Notes: generated from the letters alone by a model not told the origin. Positions 1-12,169 are shown, numbered from the stretch's first letter. The stretch: DNA of 64,000 nt from Oikopleura dioica (GCA_907165135.1 OU015568.1:7820501-7884500); one strand, 5' to 3'. Numbers and translations are program-made.

Positions 1-442
1 GTCTTTGACGTCCGCGAAATTACCAGAAAGGCGCCATGCTGTGCGTATCACTCATTACTCAGGCAGGGGTTACCATGAAATATCTCGAACTTGATCCTTG
101 AAATCAACAACGATTGACCTCGTTTTCAATAAAATCTTTAACCCTATCAAAGCGACCTATTTATTACTGTTGGAACTAAAGGACCAGAATTCATGAAATT
201 CTACCATTATTGGACAGACGTAGACCTTGAATATCGATTTTCGTTAACGCTGAAGAATGCCGAAGAACGACAGAAGCCTGATTGTGCCTTTTGAATCCAC
301 CTCTTTGGATGGTTTCGATTAGTTTGTGTTCTGCTTTATTTATTTTAACATATATGATATATCTACCGATGCGTAGGGATATGCATATTGCATATATTAT
401 ACCGTGTGCCACGTATTGATTGTTTCGTTTTCTATGATTTAA
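1..442. other. No recognisable gene at left edge
   Basis: I see no family motif here. A plus-strand frame is open from base 1 to a TGA near base 110, so this could be the 3' end of a gene lying to the left, but nothing in it identifies a product. The stretch ends at a TTAA (439-442) that abuts the foldback element. Confidence 0.3.
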
Positions 443-1189
443 GGGTAATGGTATACATCGGCGCGGCGCCGCTCGCTCGATCCGCGCTCCGCAAGAACCT
501 ATTTCTCACGAGGCCGTAAAATCTGAAGGATCGAGATTTTTTCGAGATTTAAACAGATTTGGAATCCTCACAGTCTCTTCTATAAACTGATTGAAAATTA
601 AAACAATTTTCAAAGAGAAACAATGTGAAAAGTGCCAGTTTCCTTCAAATGACATTTTCTCCATAATTTGTCATCCAAATTTTTTGAAAATTAGACTGTC
701 TTGTAGAGAATCGTCAGCTCTACTATTCCTGTGTTTCAGATTTTTGTTTTAAGCTTTCATTAATTTTACATCGCAATTTGTAAAGAGCGCAGCGGGAGCG
801 CGCCGCGAGAAATAGGAAGCGGAGAGGCGCGGGCGAGAATAACTCTCTTTTCAAAAGAGCGCACATAATTTTTGAAAGCCCAAATGAAAATCTGAAACAC
901 AGGAATTGTAGAGCTGACGATTCTCTACAAGACAGTCTAATTTTCAAAAAATTTGGATGACAAATTATGGAGAAAATGTCATTTGAAGGAAACTGGCACT
1001 TTTCACATTGTTTCTCTTTGAAAATTGTTTTAATTTTCAATCAGTTTATAGAAGAGACTGTGAGGATTCCAAATCTGTTTAAATCTCGAAAAAATCTCGA
1101 TCCGTTCAGATTTTACGGCCTCGTGAGAAATAGGTTCTTGCGAAGCGCGGATCGAGCGAGCGGCGCCGCGCCGATGTATACCATTACCC
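443..1189. mobile_element. Foldback (inverted-repeat) element flanked by TTAA
   Basis: Two arms of about 350 bases are near-perfect reverse complements. The left arm begins GGGTAATGGTATACATCGG and the right arm ends CCATTACCC. They are separated by a GC-rich centre (about 785-840). TTAA lies immediately outside both ends (439-442 and 1190-1193), the target duplication typical of piggyBac-type transposons. No transposase is encoded, so this looks like a non-autonomous copy. The terminal bases do not match the usual piggyBac CCY start, so the superfamily is uncertain. Confidence 0.7.
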
Positions 1190-1377
1190 TTAAGATGTAT
1201 CCTAACCTTCGCTGCCAAAAGTCTTCAACAACTAGTTTCAAGACTAGTTCTAGTAGAAAATTCATAGATTCAATATTTCTCCTTTCCTTTACCAACTTTT
1301 TCCTGAAAGCTTTATTTCACAGAATAAACCTCATCATGGTCCCTGAGTTTTTGATTTCACAAGAATTTTAACATAGC

Positions 1378-4300
1378 ATGAGTGCTTCGGAAATCGGAAA
1401 AGTTCTCCATACACTTGAGTCACTCAGCCTTGGTCTCACCGCAAATGCCTTAAAACAAGAAGCTAGCCAAAAAGGAATCACGATTCCGTTTGTTACTCCA
1501 CAGGTCATCGCCGACCTAAAACAAAACTTTCTCAACGGCGATGAACAAAATTTCCTTGTTATTTGGAATGAAGCTGGAATCGTGGATCACGACTTGTCAT
1601 TCTTCTTGTCCATATATTTTGCCTTCTTTCCAGTCTTCGAACAAGTTCAAGCCAATACTGCCAAAGAGGACGATGTAAAATCTTGTCAAAAGGAGTTCGT
1701 CAAGAAAATCATGGACATTGATGATGAGCGAATGCCAGAAAGCGAAGAGGCACAGCTCTACTTCGCCCTGGGGCAAGTGCCAAAGCCACACTTGCGGCGA
1801 CAATTCGCACACATCTTTCAAGTCAACTGGAGCACAGATTTACTGTCTAAATGCATCGCGAAAATGAAGACTCTTTTACCATCGACGACGTCAAATGACA
1901 CGCGAAAATTGGAGCGTCTGAAGAACGAATACGACCGACTCAGCTACAGCTCCAGTCAGCAGCAAACGTAATATTCTGTTTATAAATAATTTGTAACGTT
2001 TTGCTTTTAGCGAAATAAGAAGACTGGAGCGTGACTACGCTCAAGTTCTCCAGCTTAGCCTGGAATTGATGGATTTAGTCAAGGGAGGGGCGGATTCTAT
2101 CTGATATAAGGTCTATTAAGCGGTATTTCCGAAATGTTACTTGTCGGTATTGTAACGTGCCCGCAACAACAGTACTATTTTCTTAATCACAGAGCGTAAA
2201 AATCATCCCAGTTTACCCCGGTAAAAGTCAGCACTGCGCGGCGAGCCGACTCAACTGAGCCCCGATCTGCTGCGCCGGTTCAGCGACCAACTGTCTTCCC
2301 GCCCCGCAACTGCTCAGCCACGGGCTAATTCTGCCCGTCCATCTAGTGCATTACTCTCTGGATATGCTCCAAGTCCCGATCCAATCTTCAAGCAGCCTTA
2401 TCCCGTCGCTCCACCAGCGCAGTCAAAGTCAGGCTTAACCTACGATTACGATGCAATCAAGAAAGAGTGTCTTCAAAATGGCCGCCTCTATCAGAACCTG
2501 AGAGTCAAGCTGACTCAGTTTTGTAATACCTACGAGGTAATACGTATGAACATTTCACACATAAAACGTTTCAATAGGAGCGACAGAACTTCTTCAAAGA
2601 ATACATCCTTGCCGATGTGTTAGGCTGCACCAACTCTTCAGGTGACTTTCACAAGCGTGTCCTTCGATCCCTCGCCCCTCCAACACCTCTTGCAATTCGT
2701 CAATCTGTCCAGCGCTTCGTTAATACGTTAGCAAGTGTATTCATCGGTCGCAAATATCTATCACTTTCGACCGAACTTGTCCCTACACTGATTAACGCTT
2801 TGATCCTCGAAGATGATCCTGTTTCCAGGCCGCATTTACTAGGTAAAAATCTTTCCGCTTTCAGATATATGTATCATCTTTTTTGCTTCTGGCCGTGAGT
2901 ATTATTCAATCGATTAGGGGCGCTTCAAAAACTGTCGCTTCGACGCGTTCTGTCATCGCAGATGGTTCGCAGTAATAAAGTCATGCCTTGGCTGGTCGAG
3001 AATTTGGCGGATCCAGGATTGTGGCTCACTTTATTCTTTCTTAATATATACGTATCGGGATATTTTAATTGCACTAAATTGGAACTCCAGACAAGGAAAT
3101 TCCAGATTTCCAGTCACCAAATTTCGTGACATGACGTTTTACAAAAAATGAGCCTAGTCAGACTCAATGTCCGAATACCTTCTTGAATACTCCGTCGCTC
3201 TCCTTCACAATCTATGTTTGCGCTCAGCTGGTCGCTGGTCCCTAGCTGGAGACGCTGAGAACGTCTTGCGCGTTTTGTCCGACCTTCTCAGTCATGATAA
3301 TGAGTCGCTGAAGTCGTATCTGAATGGGACGCTTTTCTCGGTGCTCTTCATTCAAAGCTTCAAGGAAAAAGCGAATCAGATTGGATTGAAACAGATTATC
3401 GACTCGTTTATGAGAGGAGATCATGCTCATAAAACTGTAAGTTTGGATTTTTGGCATCACAAGGGCTGCTTTGACAGGTTATGAAAAGCCCATTTGTCCC
3501 TTGTCATTTTAGTGAAAATCTGTCATTGATAATTTAAGTTTATGTTTAAAATAGCAACTGGAATACATCAGGAAGCAAATCGACAAAGAGCCTGAAAGCG
3601 CGGATCAAGACTCCGACGATGAAGAAGGTGACGACGATGACGAAGAAGATGGCGACTCCCTCGAGGCCGATTTGGACGTAGAAGATGTTTTTCCAAGTCA
3701 GAATATCGACGTGTTGCAAACTTATCTTATCGCGAATCGAGCGAACGCGAATAATCAGCCACGCAAGGAGGAAATGTTCCGGCCAGGAACTCCCGGCGCG
3801 CGGGCCAATCGTGAACGGTATAACGACCGAGTATTGAGCTCCAGTAGCACAGAGCCGTTTAGTGACGAAATTAGGTGCAGTACATTATCCTCGTTGATTT
3901 CAGATGATGTAGAAACTAAAAATTCCTCCTTAGCGCTTTTCATTAGTTCCTAATAGAATCGATCATTCTATTGCATCACGTGACGCTGCATAACAACGCT
4001 GCTCATTTTATTTTCAGCACATTCGACATGCTGCACAACTCGACAGAGGTCGGCGAATCGGTGAACCTCGACGCCCGATCCAATACCAAATTCGTTTCTG
4101 ATTCTGCTGACCTTCGACAGATTTTCGATACTGGAGCCTCTCAATCCCAGTCTGTACATACAATCTACAATTATAAAGAAAATCTACGACCGTGCGTATA
4201 GCAATAATGCATATATTTTGTGTTGAAATAATCGTTTAGGGAAAGTGGCAGCGTGTCATCTGGCCGTGCGTCGTCGAGGCCGGCTGCTAGCCGCGATCAG

Positions 4301-4501
4301 ACCCGCTTGAAAGAGCAGGATCAGCCTCCAGATGCTAGCTATATGGCCGCCTTTGGGTAAGTCCAGCAAAATCAAAATCGAAATCAACCCTCTCTCTCAA
4401 GTGAAAGGCCGAAAATTCCACGAACGCCGGATTTAAACTCCTCTCCGAATAATTACCCCTCACGCTCCATGACTTCAAGCAAAGCATCATTCCATCAATG
4501 A
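1378..4501 (+). CDS. ARMC9: LisH domain-containing protein ARMC9
   Basis: Ten exons: 1378-1967, 2011-2084, 2232-2536, 2578-2842, 2918-3016, 3162-3436, 3555-3874, 4018-4191, 4240-4356 and 4402-4501. Together they encode 772 aa in continuous phase. The N-terminus has the LisH-like helical region. The middle carries the ARMC9 armadillo core, recognisable by GALQKLSLRR, LLEYSVALLHNLCLRS and LSDLLSHDNESLKSYLNGTL. An acidic stretch and a Ser/Pro-rich tail follow, as in vertebrate ARMC9. ARMC9 acts at the ciliary base and axoneme and is a Joubert syndrome gene in humans. Two introns (2085-2231 and 3017-3161) must begin with GA to keep the conserved reading frame. The stop lies about 180 bases before the INTS12 start on the same strand, suggesting a shared operon. 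Confidence 0.93.
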
Positions 4502-4683
4502 ACAACGAAAAAAATATTCCAAATATTCCAGATCACTGATTTTCTTATGCATTTTTATTTTTTTACACTTTTTAATCTCCTTTTTATACATGTTCCCCGA
4601 ACAAGCAAAACCGAATACTAACAGCTTAAAATCTCGAAATCGATTTGTTTTCAATTTCATTCTCAGAGGGTCGCTTCTTGCTA

Positions 4684-6588
4684 ATGGCAACGATTGACGA
4701 ATTGCTCGGTAAATTCCCTGAGATGGACCCCGTTCTGCTCAGGTGCATCAAACTCCTTCAAGTCGGCGGCAAAGAAGGGCGCAAAGGGATAAAGGACATG
4801 ACAAATGAGCTATTTACCACGCGCTCTGCTTCGCCCCTGACGACTGTCCAGGCGAAAGTAAGTCGACTCATTTTTCATTTCATCCCCTATTTACCCGCTC
4901 ATTATTACAGAGTGACAAGCGCAAGGCGGCTCAAGCAATCGGACAATCGGAGAAAAAACCTCGTATGGAGTTGGAATCTGGTTTTGATCTCAAATCAGGA
5001 ATGGGTTAAAATTGGAAAACAATATCGATTCTAGTCCATTTTGTCATCCAGATTTACGGCGCTTTAGGGCGGTCTATCTTTGCCTCGGAATTCGTGCCCT
5101 TATTCGGATAGAACGCGTTGTGTGGCTGTGTGCCCCTGTGTCACAATCAATATTTCAATTTATTTCCATTACTTTCTCAATTCCACGGCAGCCGGGCTCG
5201 CTCTGTGAGCTCAGTGCCTGTACGTCGATTCTCGATTTTCCAGTATTTATTAAATTTCATCCCCCGAAATTATACGTAAGTCAATACGTCGAAAAGAGCG
5301 TTTAACCCAGAAAAAGGAGGGAGTGTTCTATCGGCTGCGTCAAGTTCTACGAGTAGCGAGAGTTGTAAAACTTGTGGAGACCCGTCAATAAAGGGCAAAC
5401 AGGTGAGTCACTGGTTTTTCTCTTGTCAGTATCCTTTTTGTACGTTGAGTAGGAGCTCACTGCTTAGCATTCACCGCGTGCCTTACAATCAGTGCCGTAC
5501 TGTATTGTCAAGCACACAAGCGGAATACTCAGCAATGAGCTGAATGGTGAGAAACATACAGGATTCTCTGCTTCTTGTTTTTTTTTTATTTTTTACAAAA
5601 AATTCATAACGCGACTGTCTCTTCTGTGGTGTTGACCATGTCGGTGCGCGACGTCAAAAAGGAGAGCGAGGCTCAGCAGCGACATCATTCGAAACATCGC
5701 CTCCCGTACTATATCGCACACATATGATAATCAATCAATGGAATTATACAACTGAACCTATGGGCCATTCTATCATGTCAAATTACCTTTTTTTATTTCG
5801 CGATCGGGGCGTTTTCTCTTCCTTGATTTCAATTCAAAAAATGTATATCTTAAACATTTTATTTAGGGACTAAAAGTCGAGTGCTCCGAATGTCATCAAT
5901 ATTTCCACCAAGAATGTCACAAGCCGCCAGTGCCAGGTTCGTGAATTTGGTATTTGAGGTTCACTTTATTTTTTACGATCAGTTTAAAAGTTTGAAATTT
6001 TGTCAGGGGGATCTAGAAAGTTGCAGGAATTGATACGTGAAGTCTCTGAATTATTCTTCTTTTCAGCGATCACCGCGTCAGATCCAAGAACGATCTGGAA
6101 ATGTTCATCTTGCACTGAATCTGATAAGAGTACCTTTGTCAATCCGAAAAGTAGGAAGTCGGAGGAGAAGAGCAAGGATAAATCGGTTGATTCCGTTCCA
6201 TCCCAACGCGTCGATAAGCTTTCCGCCAAGAAAGATATCGATGGAAAGAGCCGCGAAGGAAGCCCAAGGTGCTACTTTCGGTTACGAATAACGGTGGCGA
6301 GTAACTACTGTTCTTTTAGTCTTTCTGGTTGGGGAACTTGATAAAAGGCGAAAAGAAGAAGAATGAAACGAAGCTAACGTCGGTTGACATATTTGCGGCG
6401 GACTCGGGTAATGAAACCGCCAAGCCTAAAAAGAGCAAATACAAGGACAGCTTAGCTGAAGGTTTGTCGATAATCGTCGCACACACGTGCCGCACTCTCA
6501 ACTCTCCGCTCATGCAACACTTTTAGACGGCGACAGCAAAGACGACAAAAAGGTGAAAAAGAAAAAGAAGAAAAAGTCACAGCAATAA
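4684..6588 (+). CDS. INTS12: Integrator complex subunit 12 (PHD finger)
   Basis: Exons are 4684-4857, 4911-4980, 5311-5402, 5867-5936, 6067-about 6261, about 6347-6461 and 6527-6588. An N-terminal helical segment starts MATIDELLGKFPEMDPVLL. A PHD finger with CKTCGD, CSECHQYFHQECHKPP and WKCSSC follows, then a Lys-rich tail ending KKKKKKKSQQ. This order matches INTS12, a small subunit of the nuclear Integrator complex that processes snRNAs and attenuates transcription. A pyrimidine-rich AG (about 4666) sits just before the ATG, consistent with trans-splicing downstream of ARMC9. The junction near 6262-6346 is ambiguous: in-frame joining needs a GC or GG donor. A polyadenylation signal is at about 6628. 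The 464-base intron 5403-5866 holds nothing recognisable. Confidence 0.88.
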
Positions 6589-6874
6589 TAGTAGAAAATC
6601 TTCTCTTTCACTGCCAACCTTCTTCAATAAAAAATATAATTCAATTCCGACCAATCACAAACACCCTTCAAGACAAATTTTCTGCCATAAACTAATCTGA
6701 TTTGCTCGACAGTTTTGAATATTACGAGTTATTTTTCGAGCAATCTTATTCGCTCAGAAAAGTGACTGATTACTGATAGGATCGAAATTCCCATAGGATT
6801 GAGGTTGGATATTATTTTCAGTCAAAATCAATGCATTCCATTTCGGTTCAAAAATAAGCTCATCCGTCTTAGAG

Positions 6875-7368
6875 ATGGCGAATCGGAGCCAGGCGCTGTA
6901 CTTGCGTCAATTGTATCGAGTGCGTCAAAAAGCTCAAAGACGCCTGCCGAATGAATTATTGGAGACGGCGGGCAGGATCGAAACCCATTTGGCTGCGCAG
7001 CCCAAGTTTACTGACGAGGCCTTTTGCAACCACTTAAATACTCCATACATACAGGTAGATATTTATCACCTATCAGCGTCATATTTTATTGATTCCTCCC
7101 TTTTTCGATAATGATGGAAAATTTTTTTGACATCAAGTCACTCTGAATTGAACCTGTCAATCAGGAGTTGTAATTTTGTGTTCAGCAATTTCATCTGCTC
7201 TTACGGGAAGTACGAGAGGAAGGCCTTATCGTTGACGAACACCGAGACTTTCAAGAAGAAATCGAGCAGCAACGACAAGCGAAAGGAAAAGGACAACAGT
7301 TTCTTTCAAGCGCTAATAGGAAAACTCAATGGCCAGGAGAAGGCACGCATTGGCACAGAAAAGATTGA
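6875..7368 (+). CDS. LYR-motif protein, probably mitochondrial
   Basis: Two exons (6875-7054 and 7186-7368) encode 120 aa. The N-terminus ALYLRQLYRVRQKAQRRLP resembles the LYR (Complex1_LYR) family, whose members bind acyl carrier protein and help assemble respiratory or Fe-S complexes in mitochondria. A second helical block contains FHLLLREVREEGL. The position of a conserved-looking Cys and a later LLREVR is reminiscent of the FMC1 subgroup, but I cannot assign a member. The stop is 81 bases upstream of the TAF13 ATG with TTTTCAG between, so it is probably the first gene of a LYR-TAF13-PIGX operon. Confidence 0.55.
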
Positions 7369-7449
7369 ACTGATCATTACTGCTTGATATGGATATTTAT
7401 AAACTATTTCAAAATGCATGTTTGTTAAATTTTTTCGCTTTTCAGATTG

Positions 7450-7968
7450 ATGGACCACGACGAGGACGACAATCGGGACCGACCAGGGAACATCAACAAA
7501 CGCATCGACTTCTCGAAAGAAGTGCGCTGCCTCCTCTACGGCTTCGGCGACGACCCCAATCCTTACACTGAAACTGTCAGTAAGTACACAACACGTAGGG
7601 TTCTAGCCTGTAGAGAGCAAGTAAATAATTTGCGAGTATTGCAACTGAATCCTCGAATCTTCGATCTTCGTGGAGTCTTCAATTATGCATGAATTTATAT
7701 CTGATCGCTCATTCAGATCTCGTTGAGGAGCTTGTCATACAGTACATACAGGACATTACACGCTCGGCGATCGAGTTTGGCAAGTCGGGAAAGATCAACC
7801 TCGAAGCTCTTGCTTACGTCATCAGAAACGACAAGAGAAAAGGTCTGCTAAATGACATTTACAGATTCCTTATTTCAGTTTCTAGCAACTCGAGCGAAGG
7901 AACTAATCTATCTCGACCAAGAAATCAAAAAGGCGCGAAAAGGCTTCGACGACAATGGCCACATGTAA
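7450..7968 (+). CDS. TAF13: TFIID subunit TAF13
   Basis: Exons 7450-7579, 7717-7841 and 7879-7968 encode a histone-fold protein of about 114 aa. The segment FSKEVRCLLYGFGDDPNPYT is nearly diagnostic of TAF13. The remaining helices (LVEELVIQYIQDITRSA, INLEALAYVIRNDKRKF) and the tail KKARKGFDDNGH follow the human order. TAF13 pairs with TAF11 in the TFIID general transcription factor in the nucleus. The last intron is only 37 bases and must be read GG-AG; a GT donor one base later puts the conserved tail out of frame. The last 14 bases of this gene also contain the ATG of PIGX. Confidence 0.92.
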
Positions 7969-8562
7969 CCTGTTTCGCCTCCTGATAATCATTTTTCTGT
8001 ACATTTCTCCTGCTCTGTCAACTTCTTTCCATATCGTCGGAGAAGGACTACATCGCCAGCTGAATATAACGCTCTCTGAAGAGCGACGCGGTTCTAATGC
8101 TCTTCTTTCTTGGCAAATTACGCCGGATTTTTACGTTGATGTTTACGAATTGCAGAGGAAGAAGTTTCAATTTAGGGTCGACGATGGGGAGAGCAAATTT
8201 ATCGACATAGGTACTGCTAATGCATTTTATTCAACAAACGAACGATCCTTTTTTCAGAAATTCCCGCTCACCAGGCGGGTTTCCACTCTTTCTCGTGCAA
8301 CCTGGCTGCCAATTCTGTTCTCCTTCCCTTTCACATTCGCTACCAGCCCGCTGGCCCGCACTCAAGCAGCGAGATTCTCATCCCCTCGCCAGAAGTCAAC
8401 TTTATCCAGCCAAACGGCGAAATCGAAACCGAATACGGAGATCCGTTCTACTTGACCATCCCCGTCGCCAATACGAAGCACCTCTTTCTCGTCAATTTTT
8501 CCACTCTCTTTGCAGCTGTTTTCGGCGCTTTGTACCTTGCCCGTGAAATTCTCAGAAAGTGA
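7955..8562 (+). CDS. PIGX: GPI mannosyltransferase I stabilising subunit PIG-X
   Basis: Exons 7955-8210 and 8258-8562 encode 186 aa. An N-terminal signal peptide (MATCNLFRLLIIIFLYISPA) leads into a lumenal domain with the family features LSWQITPDFYVDVYELQ and LLPFHIRYQPAGPHSSSEI. One C-terminal membrane span (LFLVNFSTLFAAVFGALYL) ends two residues before a basic tail. PIG-X/Pbn1 proteins stabilise PIG-M, which adds the first mannose to GPI anchors in the ER. The start codon lies inside the last codons of TAF13 in another frame, so the two cannot have a conventional intercistronic spacer. Confidence 0.82.
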
Positions 8563-8891
8563 AACTTCTTTCCTACATTCTTAAAACTCAACAACTGTGA
8601 AATTTTATTAAAAATGATCTCCGAACTGGCAAATTATTTTTAATCGTTGAAACTTTCAAATTGAAGTCCTTTCAAGAGTAAAAGCCACTTGCGGCTTTCG
8701 GCTAACAAAAAGCTTCTTCGCCCGTTGAGTTGAGAAAAGCCGCACGCGGCTTTCAAAAATCTGCGACTAACGCTGCCCTCAAAATCTAGAAAAAGCGAAG
8801 TCTTTTCAGATAAGCGAACCTCATTTTTCGAGAATTCAAAATAAGCAAAAATACTTTCGAGTCTGATAAACTTAGCCTCCGCTAATAGCAA
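8563..8891. repeat. PIGX-USP36 spacer with GCCGC palindromes
   Basis: No gene is seen. The stretch contains at least two palindromic motifs of the form AAAGCCGC-NN-GCGGCTTT (about 8685-8705 and 8738-8757). Related copies occur inside the first USP36 intron and near 24.7 kb. Confidence 0.5.
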
Positions 8892-11800
8892 ATGGATAGA
8901 AAAATGTTTCTTTTTTCAACGAAAGAAGCTGTTCCAGAGATAATAAAAAGTCCGCCAATTCAGATGGCAAATGGGGCGATCGAAAGTCGTTTGATTTCAT
9001 CCCTCCACAACCCAAGGAGTTCCAAAAATGGGCACTCCTCCGATCTTGACCTCCACCAAAAGCTGAAAATCCAACAGAAGCAGAACTCGCTACCAACAGT
9101 CAAGTTCACGCCGCCGACACTAGAAATCGCCACCGACATTGAACAGTTGAAATCGAAATACATTGTTTTAACCCCAAAGGAATGTGGTTCCAAATTGATA
9201 TTTGGCGCTTTTCCTATTTTCGCGATTGGCCGCGGAGGAATCTCCTCGGGCTACAATTGGCCAGTTTGAATTTGAAATGTTATGGCTTCCCCCGTGATGT
9301 AATCATGGAATGGAAAATTAAATAGTGAAAGTGTTAGTCGAACTTTTAATATTCAAAAATGAAGGAAAGTTTTTAGGATCTTAAATTATTTTACTCAAAA
9401 AGTTTGGTTAGAATAGCCGCGCGCGGCTTAAGAATCATAAAATAGGGCATTAAATGCGGCTAAAATGACCGTAGAACTGATTTTATTGGCCTCACGAGCC
9501 GAACGCGGCTTTTCTTCAAACCTAGTGTTTTTGAAATTCTAAAAACTTGAATCTTAGTTTTTCAAAAAGCGTCATTTTTGGAACCACCACCAAAAGAAGC
9601 AATTTAACCCCTCCCCTCACAACAAGTTCCAAGCGAAGCCACAGCCAGTTCCAAAATCTCCCTCAAACGATAGTCAAACTGTAAAACAATCAATATCGGA
9701 ATCTCCTCAGCCCAAGAAAGCTCAAGACGGCATCCCAGGTTGGCCGCGAAATTCGTTGCATCGATTTTATTGATAAATGCTATTCAGAGGCAAAGCGCAA
9801 CTTCTTTCCGGTTGACAACATCGGTTTGAAATGGAACCCGAATCAAGTCAAGCTCCTCGGTGGATTGTACAACTTAGGCAACACCTGCTATCTCAACTCC
9901 AGTTTGCAGTGTTTGATGCACACTGCGCCCCTAGTTAATATTCTCTCTGTTCCGCAGAATCATCCTGCTGTTAGAAATCATGGTAAGAAAATCATTTATA
10001 TCTATTCAAACGGGCTCAGCAACCTGTGTAGAGAGCTGCGAAGCGGTTTCGCCAAAAGTACAATACTTAAAAATTTATTTGCAAAATCGTTAAAAATTTC
10101 AATATTTCCTCGTTCAGGAGCATTTTGCCCGATGAGATCTCTCGCCAAGCTCATCCGCCAGCTCCAAAACCTCGGTCCTCGACAAGCAACAAGGCCGCAC
10201 GAGATTGTACAACATCTGAAACAGATCGCTTCTCATTTCAGCCACGGACGGCAAGAATGCGCCCACGAATTCACGAGACTGTTTATGGACGCGCTTTTGA
10301 GAAGTTGTACTCGTCAGTTTGGAAAGGTTCGTGTTCAAGTCTTTGATTTTTCTTTCACTTTCGGCTTTTTAGGTCGACAAATACGAGGAGACGACGTCGA
10401 TACCACATCGCGTTTTCGGCGGCTGGCTTCGTTCAAGAGTCACGTGTTCAAATTGCAAGAATCATTCCGATACCTTCGAGTCGTTTCTCGATGTTAATTT
10501 GGAAATGAAGGTTGTTATCGCTCCCGTCGCCTATAATCTAACCGCATTTCTAGGGCTGCGATTCGCTATTCGACTGTCTTCGGCACTTCACAATGACGGA
10601 AATTCTCGACAACGGGAATATGTACAAATGCGATAAATGCAAAAAAGCTACGCGGGCTGCAAAGGTAAGGAAAGTCCTTCAAGTCTTCTTTCTAGCCTTT
10701 TTTCTAGCGATTTACCATTCATCGCCCTCCAAATGTTCTGGCAATCTCTCTGAAACGATTCAACATCATGGGAAACAAGAACGGTCGGGAGATTCGCTTC
10801 CCATCGAAGCTTGACATTTCAAAATTCTGCTCCTATTCGAAAATGGACAACAATTACGAGCTGTATGCGATTCTGGTCCACGCTGGATTCACTGTCAATT
10901 CCGGCCATTACTACAGTTACTGTAGAACGGCGAAGGGAAACTGGAGCAGGTACTATTGATGAAATTGAGTCGACCTAATTAAACTTGTTTTAATTAGATT
11001 TGATGACTCTTGCGTCACACCTACGAGTTTGGAAAACGTCCTGCGCCAGCAGCCGTACATGCTTTACTACGTGCGCACTGATACGCCATTTTGGTGTAAA
11101 AAGACAAAGAGACCAAACAGCTCTCCAGTCCAGTCTCCTCTTCCGGCAAAGATCCCGGCCTCGAGTCCGACGACGCCGACGAACAATCAACTGCCGAAGA
11201 ATCCCTTCGTCAGTACTCCTTCACCATCGCCACAGAAACAAAAGTCGTTTATTGGACCAACCAGGCCAGTTGTAACGACCGTCAAAGTGACAAAGCCCGA
11301 TGAGAGAAAATACGAAAAACAATCGCCTAAATCCTCACCAAAGCCTAAGCCAAGAGAGTCGCCAAAACAGTCGCCGAAAATGTCGCCAGTTTCGTCGCCG
11401 CAGCAGCCGATTAGAAACAAACTCTTTTACAAGTAACTACTAGCTCGCCTTATGTCTACTATTCATGTTCTTTTTCTAGCCCTGGAAACAAATCAAACAA
11501 CCAACAGGCGAAGAACGGATCTTCTGCTCCTTCGCCGAAGCACAACAACAATCAATTCCAGCGTTCGAACTCGATAAGTTCAACAATTGGAATGCTCAAG
11601 AGTCAAAAGCCAGAGAAAAAGACGGAGAAAGAACGCATCTCCGGCCTTGTTGGATATTCGAGCGATGAGTCAGACGATGATACGAGTAAAGCCAAGAGCA
11701 GTTTCAATAACAGCAATTCGAACGGTCCAAAGAAGGAGGCAAGAAAGTCGGATGATAAGGATGGCTTGATGAAGAGCTTTCATGAACGAAAAGACAGAAT

Positions 11801-12169
11801 CGAAGAAAACAGAAAGAGAAAATATAATTTAGGAAACGGGGGCTCATTCTGGGGCCTCGGAAAGGTAACTCGTTGCTTTCCACTTGATATTAATCCAAGC
11901 TAAAGGTAAATCGATGGGATGGAAAGGCGAATAACTTGGATCAGCGAGATCGAGCTGCTTCAGCAGCAAGTGCGGGAAGTATAATTTCGAAGGAACAGTT
12001 GGATATTGACAAGGGAAAGACGAAGAAGTTAAAGCTCGAAAAGGTTGAATTTACATTAAGAACTCGGAAATTTTCATCATTGATATTTTAGAATCTTCAA
12101 AGAAGTAAGTCGTGGAGTAGCGTGAACCACTTTCAGAAAGTCCAATCTTCCCAAAGCATCAAACGCTGA
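8892..12169 (+). CDS. USP36: Ubiquitin carboxyl-terminal hydrolase, USP36/USP42 type
   Basis: Eleven exons (8892-9179, 9600-9738, 9788-9982, 10118-10326, 10373-10510, 10554-10664, 10708-10949, 10998-11432, 11480-11864, 11906-12043, 12092-12169) encode 785 aa. The catalytic Cys box is GLYNLGNTCYLNSSLQC and the His box is GFTVNSGHYYSYC. CxxC zinc pairs lie between them (CSNC, CDKC). The N-terminal LKSKYIVLTPK and the C-terminal WDGK plus NHFQKVQ elements match USP36, a nucleolar deubiquitinase supporting ribosome biogenesis. A low-complexity Ser/Pro/Lys linker separates catalytic core and tail. Intron 1 (9180-9599) must be GA-AG to keep frame and has complementary ends. Confidence 0.9.
9180..9599 (+). 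other. GA-AG intron of USP36 with complementary ends
   Basis: The donor side reads G|GAATGTGGTTCCAAA and the acceptor side reads TTTTTGGAACCACCACCAAAAGAAG. GTGGTTCCAAA near the start is the exact reverse complement of TTTGGAACCAC near the end. Phase 0 on both sides joins LTPK to QFNP, and the whole USP36 model is then divisible by three. The intron also holds two GCCGC-type palindromes (about 9417 and 9500). Confidence 0.75.

Noticed and set aside
3017-3161. Use of GT at 3020-3021 or at 2989 as the ARMC9 donor
   Set aside because: The first puts the next exon out of frame with every nearby AG. The second removes the conserved VENLADP segment. The GA-AG reading keeps both frame and homology.
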